Part shown: positions 1 to 5,400 of the stretch, piece after piece
How the letters are laid out: every line of letters starts with the position of its first letter
Position numbering within the stretch: the first letter of the stretch is position 1
Assembly (NCBI GenBank): GCA_030673355.1
Contig: DAOVJF010000120.1
Span: 1-7,397 of the forward strand
Reading direction: 5' to 3'
DNA length: 7,397 bases
Origin: Planctomycetota bacterium
GTDB lineage: Bacteria; JAJVIF01; JAPKYR01
Made by a program: the position numbers and the translations under genes
The notes under the pieces: generated by a model
Database searches by the model: none
What the model was told of the DNA's origin: nothing
Seen by the model: only the letters and a program-made list of their open reading frames with translations

Positions 1-78
1 GCTTTCAGTTTATTTAACCAATCCTATTGATTAAATATTGATTCGAGATCATGGACACCATCTTTTAGCCAGTCATAA
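1..78. other. AT-rich intergenic stretch, nothing recognised
   Basis: No open frame with a ribosome binding site and no clear hairpin. It ends where similarity to the downstream repeat family begins (about 79). It may be the edge of a gene-free region continuing outside the window. Confidence 0.4.
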
Positions 79-102
79 CCTCGAAAATCTCCGTGTCGAA
101 CG
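79..102 (+). repeat. Partial copy (3' part) of the ~81-bp repeat
   Basis: The bases from cctcgaaaatctccg to gtcgaacg match the second half of the three full repeats downstream, closest to the copy at 310-391. The first half (the ggtgccgttgacaagc part) is absent. The match stops at gaacg, exactly where an 11-bp tandem repeat begins. A weak continuation of the family's end (gctcgtcga, compare gcttgtcga) reappears at 161-168, after the tandem repeat and inside the hairpin loop. This suggests an older unit interrupted by an insertion or expansion. Confidence 0.6.
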
Positions 103-145
103 CTAATATAGGGCTAATATAGGGCTAATATAGGGCTAATATAGG
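102..145. repeat. 11-bp tandem repeat, four perfect copies
   Basis: The unit gctaatatagg is repeated four times without a mismatch, at 102-112, 113-123, 124-134 and 135-145. The period of 11 is close to one helical turn and is not a multiple of three, so it does not suggest a coding repeat. Perfect identity points to recent slippage. Copy number may vary between strains. Confidence 0.9.
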
Positions 146-183
146 GGACATCTCTTTTCGCTCGTCGAAAAGCAGTTGTCCCC
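144..183. other. Imperfect 40-bp inverted repeat (hairpin)
   Basis: The outer arms are ggggaca (144-150) and tgtcccc (177-183). The inner arms are cttttcg (154-160) and cgaaaag (166-172). They are separated by a small internal loop (tct versus cagt) and a 5-base apex. That makes 14 base pairs in two blocks. It starts on the last bases of the tandem repeat. There is no T tract after either arm, so it is not a standard intrinsic terminator. It could be a structured RNA or DNA element. Confidence 0.7.
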
Positions 184-207
184 GATCTTCAAAAATTCCT
201 GAATCAA

Positions 208-288
208 CCGGGTGCCGTTGACAAGCTCAGTGAGACATCCCCATCCCCCAAGCCTAAAAAATCTCCGCGTCGAACGTGCTTGTCGACG
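208..288 (+). repeat. ~81-bp structured repeat, copy A
   Basis: First full unit of a three-copy array. Near its ends lie inverted repeats cgttgacaagc (216-226) and gcttgtcgacg (278-288). In a plus-strand transcript these could pair over 11 positions with a single G-U pair. A competing short hairpin is cgtcga (268-273) with tcgacg (283-288). The sense core ttgacaagctcagtgag resembles a widespread intergenic repeat theme I recall from many bacterial genomes (ttcgacaagctcag), but I cannot verify homology here. It is orientated the same way as copies B and C. Confidence 0.85.
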
Positions 289-309
289 AAAATAACAAAC
301 ATCAAAAAA

Positions 310-391
310 CCGGGTGCCGTTGACAAGCTTAGTGAGACATCCCCATCCCGCAAACCTCGAAAATTCTCCGCGTCGAACGTGCTTGTCGACG
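310..391 (+). repeat. ~82-bp structured repeat, copy B
   Basis: Starts 102 bp after copy A and differs from it by a handful of substitutions plus one inserted base in the A/T run before tctccgcg. The inverted arms are fully kept: cgttgacaagc at 318-328 and gcttgtcgacg at 381-391. The spacer from copy A (289-309) is A-rich and unrelated in sequence to the next spacer. Conserved arms with a more variable middle fit selection on structure, or recent duplication. Confidence 0.85.
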
Positions 392-413
392 TACATCACA
401 AATAACGATAAAA

Positions 414-494
414 TCGGGTGCCGTTGACAAGCTTAGTGAGACATCTACATCCCCCAAGCCTAAAAAATCTCCGAGTCGAACGTGCTTGTCGACG
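414..494 (+). repeat. ~81-bp structured repeat, copy C
   Basis: Third full unit, 104 bp after copy B. The arms are unchanged: cgttgacaagc at 422-432 and gcttgtcgacg at 484-494. The middle has ctacat where copies A and B have cccat-type sequence. The base before gtcgaacg is changed (cgagtcga), which shortens the alternative inner hairpin from six to five pairs. The spacer from copy B (392-413) is 22 bp and A-rich. No further copy follows. Confidence 0.85.
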
Positions 495-541
495 ATTTTA
501 CGTTACTCAAGGGAGATTCGCATTCCCTCGGTCGGAAATGG

Positions 542-564
542 AAAAGCCTCCCTCTCGGGAGGCT
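542..564 (-). terminator. Intrinsic terminator for the barrel protein gene
   Basis: Arms agcctccc (545-552) and gggaggct (557-564) form an 8-bp GC-rich stem with a four-base loop. Read on the minus strand, the stem runs into a short T run (complement of aaaa, 542-545). It lies 61 bp beyond the stop of the minus-strand gene at 626. The T tract is short, so efficiency is uncertain. On the plus strand no T run follows, so it looks one-directional. Confidence 0.6.
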
Positions 565-569
565 CATCC

Positions 570-597
570 GTTTCCTGTAAAGGAAACCAATTGGTTT
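570..597. other. Overlapping palindromes in the 3' region of the barrel gene
   Basis: gtttcct (570-576) and aggaaac (581-587) form a 7-bp stem with a gtaa loop. It overlaps a perfect 14-bp palindrome, aaaccaattggttt (584-597). Both sit between the stop codon at 626 and the terminator-like hairpin at 542-564, so the transcript would carry stacked, partly exclusive hairpins at its 3' end. Neither has a T tract. They may protect the RNA end or be a protein-binding site. Confidence 0.5.
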
Positions 598-625
598 GCC
601 TTGGCAGGTAATTACGGAATGAATG

Positions 626-1363
626 CTATTCTGGGTCCGAAACTTCAGCGGTTAGATCCCGCATATCAGCCCGGACAGCAAGCTCGAGCACGAAGACATT
701 TTCTTCTGTTGCACTGTCGCGCTCAACCCAGCCTTGGAATCCAATGTGGTTGGCCCAATCATAGTTGAAGCCACCAGCCATGACGAATTCGTTATTACCG
801 TAATTAGCAACGTCAAAATTGAACTGCAGATCGTCGCTAATCCAGTATTTAAAGCCGCCAAAGTATCCATTATCATCGGTATCGAATCCGGTCGGATTAT
901 TGTATAAACCTGCATACACATCCCACCAGTTACCAACGAAATGGAGATCATGGAGTCCAATAACTCCGTACAAAGTAGGGTCTCTTCCTGTACGTTCACT
1001 GTTGCCGGTGATGCCCTCAGCACCGATCGCCAGTGATACTGGGAAACTTCCCCCGTACTCGTCGAGAACTTTGTACTTCAGACCAAGTTCCAGTGGGCCA
1101 GCCATACGGCTGATACCCCAGCTCATTCCAAACTCGAGGTTCTCATAAAGACAACCGAACAAGCGGGTGCTCATGTTTCGACCCCGAGCGAAATCCTCGT
1201 GGTATTTGCCCAGAACGTCCCACTCAAAAGTGCCTTCCTCAAGTGTATCGGTGATGGGGATGTTATTGAGGCTGGTCAGATTTGAGCCTGTCGCATATGC
1301 GCTTGGGACAAGGACAATACCTGCAAGGATTGCCAAGGAAAATATAAGGGCGAATCTTTTCAC
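626..1363 (-). CDS. Secreted protein, probable outer-membrane beta-barrel (YjbH-like)
   Basis: A 245-residue protein starting at GTG (1363-1361), preceded at six bases by a near-perfect Shine-Dalgarno (aaggaggag, 1376-1368). Residues 1-24 are a typical Sec signal peptide: KR, a long hydrophobic core, and a cleavage site after Ala-Tyr-Ala (22-24). The mature part alternates polar and hydrophobic/aromatic residues in roughly 10 short strands, with Gly, Tyr and Trp at strand ends (for example LELGLKYKV, YGVIGLHDL, GYFGGFKYW). The early part, NIPITDTLEEGTFEWDVLGKY, resembles the start of YjbH-type barrels that I know from exopolysaccharide loci. No polysaccharide genes are nearby, so the pathway is unknown. 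Unlike classic barrels, the last residues (DLTAEVSDPE) lack a terminal aromatic; the final strand seems to be VFVLELAVRAD. It appears to be a single-gene unit with its own leader and terminator. Gene certain, barrel likely, role unknown. Confidence 0.8.
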   Translation of the reverse strand: MKRFALIFSLAILAGIVLVPSAYATGSNLTSLNNIPITDTLEEGTFEWDVLGKYHEDFARGRNMSTRLFGCLYENLEFGMSWGISRMAGPLELGLKYKVLDEYGGSFPVSLAIGAEGITGNSERTGRDPTLYGVIGLHDLHFVGNWWDVYAGLYNNPTGFDTDDNGYFGGFKYWISDDLQFNFDVANYGNNEFVMAGGFNYDWANHIGFQGWVERDSATEENVFVLELAVRADMRDLTAEVSDPE

Positions 1364-1367
1364 GTCG

Positions 1368-1376
1368 CTCCTCCTT
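1368..1376 (-). promoter_or_regulatory. Strong ribosome binding site fixing a GTG start
   Basis: On the minus strand aaggaggag lies six bases (from the ggagg core) before GTG at 1363-1361. This decides the start of the barrel protein and argues against a further upstream start. Confidence 0.8.
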
Positions 1377-1471
1377 ATCGTAGTAGCTCTGTGATAAAGT
1401 AGCCATGCCCTTGGATCGAACTATCTCAAAGGACATGCCACATCCCCAGGGCACGCCAAATAGAGAACTAA

Positions 1472-1500
1472 ATTAAATCATATTAAACCTGGTTTTGCAA
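1472..1500 (-). promoter_or_regulatory. Candidate sigma-70 promoter (proximal) of barrel gene
   Basis: Minus strand: TTGCAA (1500-1495, 4 of 6 consensus), 17-bp spacer, TTTAAT (1477-1472, 5 of 6). It would give a leader of about 100 bases. It overlaps the small hairpin at 1488-1506, so promoter and hairpin are competing readings of the same bases. Confidence 0.35.
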
Positions 1501-1506
1501 CCCAGG
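1488..1506 (-). terminator. Possible weak terminator/attenuator hairpin
   Basis: Minus strand: cctggg and ccagg pair around a small loop, followed by tttaat. The stem is only five to six pairs and the T tract is broken. It lies 165 bases past the patatin stop and upstream of the barrel gene. It could end gltX-patatin read-through or sit in the barrel leader. Weak evidence. Confidence 0.25.
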
Positions 1507-1528
1507 CTTCCCCCCGAATTATGCAATA

Positions 1529-1557
1529 TTTGTAACCCATTTTCTCTGCACTGTCAA
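1529..1557 (-). promoter_or_regulatory. Candidate sigma-70 promoter (distal) of barrel gene
   Basis: Minus strand: perfect TTGACA (1557-1552), exactly 17 bp, then TACAAA (1534-1529, 4 of 6). It would start RNA near 1522 and give a leader of about 160 bases containing the hairpin at 1488-1506. Confidence 0.4.
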
Positions 1558-1670
1558 CCCTGTAAATCAAACTCCTGATACTTCCGTAACTTTCTTAATA
1601 ATATCCATCCTGTAAGCCCCATTTTTCCCTGATTTCAACCCAATTTCCAGATCCTTAATTATTTACTCCC

Positions 1671-2480
1671 TCACTTTAAGTACTCTTCCATGAGTATCTC
1701 CCTCGATAATTCCCTGGTGCCCTTGATCAGATCCGTGCAGTCCTTCAGACTCGTTGGATTCGCCCCCCCGGTTCTGTAATCGATAAACACTACCTTTTCG
1801 CCCCCATATCCCTGCCATTTGGCGGGCCCGAGCCTCTGGGCGGTCAGATGCATCGTCCTGATTAAATACGCCTGGTAGAAAACTTCCTGGACCGTCAGCG
1901 GTTTGTCCATCAGGGCGTACTGCCCGATAGTGTTCGCCGCGATAATTGTTTCGACACCTTCCCCAGCGAACAGTTCTAGCGGGAGATTGTAAATTCCCCC
2001 AGCGTCGTAATACATCCCGCTCCCCACCCTGACCGGTTCAAAAGCCCCGGGCACCGAACTCGACGCCGTCAGGCATTTCGCGAGCTGCCCCTCTGTAAAA
2101 CCGACCAGGGTACCGTCACAGATATTCACCGCGGCGATTTTCAGCTTCAGGGGAAGATCGCTGATATCGATATCACCCAGGTGTTTCTTGAGAAATGCCT
2201 TGAATTTATGAGGGGAAAGAAATCCACGTCGGAGTATCGATGGCGACATTATCTTGGCCCAACTGAAATCCCGGACTATCTCCCTGATCTCCTCCGCTGA
2301 TTTCCCTACTGCCCAGAATGCCCCCATAACAGCACCGGACGAGGTCCCGGTAATAACCCCCGGACGAATATCCAGTTCCTCAAGAGTCTCAAACAGGCCG
2401 AGATGCAGAAAACCGAGCCCGCCTCCTCCTCCAAGGCAGAGCCCGAGTTTCGGGTCCGGTTTTTTATCTGAGAGTGGCAT
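1671..2480 (-). CDS. Patatin-like phospholipase family protein
   Basis: A 269-residue single-domain patatin, a family of serine/aspartate-dyad lipid acyl hydrolases. The glycine-rich oxyanion stretch LGGGGGLGFLHLG lies at about 16-28. The nucleophile elbow is GTSSG (45-49), with Ser47. The second catalytic residue is Asp159 in YYDAGGIYNLPLE. Two features are atypical: the Arg/Lys usual in GGGxR/KG is Leu, and the usual Asp-Gly-Gly/Ala is Asp-Ala-Gly. There is no signal peptide or membrane helix, so it is probably cytoplasmic, like YchK/RssA-type bacterial patatins. I prefer ATG at 2480-2478, which has AAGG nine bases upstream. A TTG three codons earlier is possible but its spacing is poor. 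It begins 41 bp after the gltX stop on the same strand, with no terminator or clear promoter between, so co-transcription is likely. Substrate unknown. Confidence 0.88.
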   Translation of the reverse strand: MPLSDKKPDPKLGLCLGGGGGLGFLHLGLFETLEELDIRPGVITGTSSGAVMGAFWAVGKSAEEIREIVRDFSWAKIMSPSILRRGFLSPHKFKAFLKKHLGDIDISDLPLKLKIAAVNICDGTLVGFTEGQLAKCLTASSSVPGAFEPVRVGSGMYYDAGGIYNLPLELFAGEGVETIIAANTIGQYALMDKPLTVQEVFYQAYLIRTMHLTAQRLGPAKWQGYGGEKVVFIDYRTGGANPTSLKDCTDLIKGTRELSREILMEEYLK

Positions 2481-2521
2481 GAAATTCAACCTTGATCCAT
2501 TTTCCGGTTGCGGCAGCCCAC

Positions 2522-3994
2522 CTAACCCGGTGACTGGTAATTGGCAAGGAAATACTCAAGACGCCTAAGCGTGGGTTCTTTTCCCACGTAGTACAAAGTT
2601 TCGAAAATCCCGGGAGTGGCAAGCGATCCGGTTAAAACAAGCCTTAATGGCTGGGCGATCAACTTGAATTTGATTTCCTTTTCCTTCGTATAATCCCTGA
2701 CCACTTTCTCGATTTGTTCGACTGTCCATTCCACGTCCTGGAGTTTTTTCTTGATATCCAGAAGCGCTCTGAAAGCTTCCCCGGTGACTTTTGCTTTTCT
2801 AAGAAGTTCATCCGAATATGATTTCGGGTCGACAAAATACGGCTCCATAACCTCTTCGAGCTTGTTCAGGGTCTCAAGCCGGTCCTTGTACAGCGATAAA
2901 AGCCCGGTCAGCCATTCCCTGGTGCTCATATTCAAATCCGCCCGATCGACAAACTTAGTCAGAAATGGCAGGCTGAGCTTAAATAACTCCTCATCCGACA
3001 GCTCACGAATATATTTCCCGTTAAACCAGAGGAGCTTGTCCCTGTCAAAACATGCGGGGGAACTGGACACCTGCTCGAGGCTGAAAAGTTTCTCCAACTC
3101 ATCGATGGAATAAATTTCCCGATCGGTATCATCGTTCCATCCAAGCCTGACAAGGTAATTTACAAAAGCGTCCGGCAGGAAACCTTCCGTCTTGTAGACC
3201 TGGACATTCACCGCACCATGCCGTTTCGACATCTTGCTGCCGTCCGATCCGTGGATCAAAGGTATATGCGCGAATTCAGGCAATTTAAGCTCCAGCGCTT
3301 CGTATACCAGGATCTGCTTTGGAGTGTTGGATAAATGGTCCTCGCCCCGTATGACATGGGTCACCTCCATGGCGGCATCATCCACAACGACAACAAAATT
3401 ATAGGTCGGGTGCCCATCGGCCCTTACAATCACGAAATCCTGGATATCGTCGCGCCTGAACATGACCTCACCGCGGATCAGGTCGCGCACTACAACCGGC
3501 GGGCCAGGCTGGATTCGGAATTTAAGGCTTTTCTGTTCGACCGGGATGGATTTCAGCTCGTCCTGTTTCTCGTAACAACGGCATTTCGTAGATCCGGTTT
3601 CCGCCTGCGGGGGGCAGTTACATTCATATGCATACCCAAGGTCTTTTAGTTTCTGTGCCGCTACTCGGTGGGATTCTTTCCGTGCGCTTTGAAGATACGG
3701 GCCATGATCGCCTTTTTCCAGGGAGGAATCCAGAGGGTTGCTTTCATCAACACCTTCATCCCAGAAAATTCCCAGCCAGGTAAGACAGTCCACAAGGTTT
3801 CTCAGGCTTGCTTCGGTACTCCTGGCCATGTCGGTGTCCTCGATTCTCAGGATAAACGTACCCCCATATCGTCGCGCGTACAAATAGTTAAAAAGAGCGG
3901 TTCTCGCGCTTCCGATATGAAGCTCACCGGTCGGCGACGGGGCGAATCGTACCCTCGGACCGGAATTTTTTAGCGTATTTTTTGGCGATGACAT
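2522..3994 (-). CDS. gltX: Glutamyl-tRNA synthetase (GluRS)
   Basis: 490 residues, the normal length for bacterial GluRS. This cytoplasmic class-I enzyme activates glutamate with ATP and loads it on tRNA-Glu (or also tRNA-Gln in species with the amidotransferase route). The HIGH-type signature is in FAPSPTGELHIGS (17-29). The specificity segment LRIEDTD is at 49-55, the conserved RGEDHLSNTPKQ at 216-227, and the KMSKR loop at 254-258. A Cys-x-Cys-x10-Cys-x-Cys cluster (125-140) sits where some GluRS bind zinc. The C-terminal part (about 320-490) is the helical anticodon-binding domain. The start is ATG at 3994-3992, preceded by GGAAG at five bases; an earlier in-frame TTG at 4018 lacks such a site. 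About 12 residues precede the usual N-terminal RVRFAPSPTG. It is first in a probable operon with the patatin. Whether it is discriminating cannot be read from sequence alone. Confidence 0.97.
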   Translation of the reverse strand: MSSPKNTLKNSGPRVRFAPSPTGELHIGSARTALFNYLYARRYGGTFILRIEDTDMARSTEASLRNLVDCLTWLGIFWDEGVDESNPLDSSLEKGDHGPYLQSARKESHRVAAQKLKDLGYAYECNCPPQAETGSTKCRCYEKQDELKSIPVEQKSLKFRIQPGPPVVVRDLIRGEVMFRRDDIQDFVIVRADGHPTYNFVVVVDDAAMEVTHVIRGEDHLSNTPKQILVYEALELKLPEFAHIPLIHGSDGSKMSKRHGAVNVQVYKTEGFLPDAFVNYLVRLGWNDDTDREIYSIDELEKLFSLEQVSSSPACFDRDKLLWFNGKYIRELSDEELFKLSLPFLTKFVDRADLNMSTREWLTGLLSLYKDRLETLNKLEEVMEPYFVDPKSYSDELLRKAKVTGEAFRALLDIKKKLQDVEWTVEQIEKVVRDYTKEKEIKFKLIAQPLRLVLTGSLATPGIFETLYYVGKEPTLRRLEYFLANYQSPG

Positions 3995-4027
3995 TTTTTC
4001 TTCCGTACCACCGATCAATAAAGGAGT

Positions 4028-4055
4028 TTTATGATCCTAACACACATCCCTGCAA
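4028..4055 (-). promoter_or_regulatory. Candidate promoter of gltX
   Basis: Minus strand: TTGCAG (4055-4050), 16-bp spacer, CATAAA (4033-4028). This is a weak match to sigma-70 boxes, but the position is good, giving a short leader of roughly 30 bases before the gltX ATG at 3994. Confidence 0.3.
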
Positions 4056-4099
4056 TCCGGCAATCGGAATTTATTAATCCCCCGCCCGTTGCATTTTGA
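4031..4099 (+). CDS. Possible 22-residue small ORF, unverified
   Basis: On the plus strand aaggag (4021-4026) stands four bases before ATG at 4031, opening a 22-codon frame (MILTHIPAIRQSEF..., stop TGA 4097-4099). It lies between the divergent genes. The spacing is a little short and no promoter is evident in front of it: the only plus-strand candidate (4089-4117) lies at its end. The peptide has no recognisable signature and no run of one amino acid typical of an attenuator. It may well be chance. Confidence 0.15.
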   Translation: MILTHIPAIRQSEFINPPPVAF

Positions 4100-4117
4100 A
4101 GGGTATCAAGTTATATA
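4089..4117 (+). promoter_or_regulatory. Candidate promoter of the cysteine desulfurase gene
   Basis: TTGCAT (4089-4094), 17-bp spacer, TATATA (4112-4117). Both boxes are partial matches. It would give a leader of about 70 bases before GTG at 4196. It faces away from the gltX promoter candidate, as expected for a divergent pair. Confidence 0.3.
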
Positions 4118-4195
4118 CAAAACATGTATCGGTAACTCTGGCGAATAGAGGACCGTATAACGGGAAGGGCAATAGATTTTTTAGAGGATACGCAA

Positions 4196-5356
4196 GTGAT
4201 CTACCTGGATAACGCCGCCACAAGCTGGCCGAAACCTGCAACCTGCATACACGCGCTGGAACACTTCATCGCGAAAATTGGGGCTAATCCTAAATATTCC
4301 CTCCATCAGCAGGCCCGGGTCGGCGAGGATGTAATGGATGAAGCACGGAGTAATGTCGCAAAAATCCTCGGCGTGAAGCAGCCAAAGCATATCGTTTTTA
4401 CCCTCAACGCGACCGAGGCGCTCAATCGTATTTTATGGGGTTATGCGGACCGCGGTTTCAGGGTGCTCGCCAGCCGTTACGAACATGCATCCATAACACG
4501 GCCATTATCCATTTTGAAAAAGAGACGCAGAATAAAAATCGAGCGGATCGGTGATCCGGTGACGGGGATTATCTCTCCCGATCACGTGCATGAAGCCTGC
4601 GAAAATAATCCTGCCAATCTTCTCGTCATTACACACGCGTCCAACCTGACCGGAACCCTCCAGCCCGTTGATAAAATTGTCAGTGCCGCGCACGAGCACG
4701 GCTGTGCCGTACTTGCCGATGTCGCCCAGACTGCCGGCGTCCTTCCCATTAAGGCCGATAAATGGGGGGTTGATTTCCTGGCTTTTGCCGGCCACAAGCA
4801 CCTTCTGGGTCCGATGGGAGTAGGCGGATTCTACGTCGCCGATCCCGACATGCTCGAACCGGTGATTGTCGGTTCCGCCGGTCCGGGTGATGCTTCGGAT
4901 GAAATCCCGACCGGCATGCCCAGCCGGCTGGAGCCTGGTACTCCAAACGCGCCCGGTATCGCGGGCCTGGGAGCAAGCTGTCTCGGTTTACTGGATAAGG
5001 GAGTTTCAAATATCCGGAAGGAGCACCAGCGCCTTACGAAAAAAATTCTGGATGCATTCAGGGAAGTCCCCGGTCTCAAAATATATGGCCCGGCTGATGT
5101 ACGCAAACGGACCGGAATAATCGCGTTCAACATCGATGGATTACGTCCTTGCGAGGTTGGCGAATACCTCGACCAGAAATTTGAGATTTTAGTAAGGACT
5201 GGGCTTTGTTCCTGTTACTGGGGGAATGAGTTAATCGGGACAATTCCCGATGGTGTGGTCAGGGCGAGCCTGGGCTATTTTACAAAGGATGATGACGTTG
5301 AACTCCTCATCGAGGCGGTCGGGATGATAGCCGAGGATCTTCCCCGGTCCGTGTGA
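4196..5356 (+). CDS. Class-V aminotransferase, cysteine desulfurase family (EF2568 type)
   Basis: 386 residues, a PLP enzyme of fold type I. The N-terminus IYLDNAATSWPKP is diagnostic of this family, as are FTLNATEALN (68-77) and the motif RLEPGTPNAPGIAGL (244-258). PLP-site residues are His97 in EHAS, Asp175 and Gln178 in LADVAQTAG, and His200-Lys201 in AGHKH, where Lys201 should form the Schiff base. Known relatives take sulfur from cysteine, giving alanine and an enzyme persulfide on a Cys in RxGLHCAPLAH. Here that place reads RTGLCSCYWGNEL (334-346) with no length change. The usual Cys position is Ser339, flanked by Cys338 and Cys340. The gene may still be a desulfurase using a neighbouring Cys, or may have another role. 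GTG start, with GAGG eight bases upstream (4184-4187). No Fe-S scaffold, thiolation or selenium gene is adjacent. It is transcribed divergently from gltX. Confidence 0.9.
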   Translation: MIYLDNAATSWPKPATCIHALEHFIAKIGANPKYSLHQQARVGEDVMDEARSNVAKILGVKQPKHIVFTLNATEALNRILWGYADRGFRVLASRYEHASITRPLSILKKRRRIKIERIGDPVTGIISPDHVHEACENNPANLLVITHASNLTGTLQPVDKIVSAAHEHGCAVLADVAQTAGVLPIKADKWGVDFLAFAGHKHLLGPMGVGGFYVADPDMLEPVIVGSAGPGDASDEIPTGMPSRLEPGTPNAPGIAGLGASCLGLLDKGVSNIRKEHQRLTKKILDAFREVPGLKIYGPADVRKRTGIIAFNIDGLRPCEVGEYLDQKFEILVRTGLCSCYWGNELIGTIPDGVVRASLGYFTKDDDVELLIEAVGMIAEDLPRSV

Positions 5357-5400
5357 TCGAAATTTCCATAGATTAGTCCCTACCGGTTAAGGTTTCAATT
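5357..5400. other. Short convergent gap without clear terminator
   Basis: The stops of two converging genes are only 44 bp apart. The gap has acc/ggt pairs around 5383-5392 but no GC-rich stem with a T tract on either strand. Transcripts may overlap into the opposite gene. Confidence 0.4.

Larger units (their letters stand above)
1364..1670. other. 307-bp gap: leader and promoters of the barrel gene
   Basis: No gene is supported. On the minus strand it holds two candidate promoters (1529-1557, 1472-1500), a small hairpin (1488-1506) and a long leader. A second possible base-paired stretch joins tgccct (near 1405) with agggca (near 1448). The part nearest the patatin stop (1561-1670) is C/T-rich with repeated aaccc, and I see no terminator in it. 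Confidence 0.5.

Noticed and set aside
136..399. 87-residue minus-strand open frame through the repeat array, containing GWGCLT and LVNGTR twice
   Set aside because: The internal repeats are simply translated DNA repeats. There is no ribosome site, and the array's spacers and arms behave like non-coding sequence.
208..494. CRISPR array
   Set aside because: Units are about 81 bp with only ~22-bp A-rich spacers, there are three copies only and no cas genes. The proportions are opposite to a CRISPR.
418..768. 116-residue plus-strand open frame
   Set aside because: It starts inside the third repeat copy, runs through the terminator hairpin and ends inside the barrel gene on the other strand. 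It has no ribosome site and no recognisable protein character.
1263..1454. 63-residue minus-strand open frame overlapping the start of the barrel gene
   Set aside because: It lies in another frame over the signal peptide and leader, with no ribosome site. The overlapping gene has a near-perfect one.
2254..2568. 104-residue plus-strand frame across the gltX-patatin junction, rich in Pro/Ser
   Set aside because: Antisense shadow of two well-supported genes. The proline run is the complement of the glycine-rich oxyanion codons.
2646..2735. Frameshift or truncation in gltX
   Set aside because: The C-terminal part is continuous, of usual length, and keeps the anticodon-domain character to the stop.
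3995..4018. TTG start for gltX eight codons upstream
   Set aside because: No Shine-Dalgarno at the right distance. The ATG at 3994 has GGAAG five bases before it and matches normal GluRS length.
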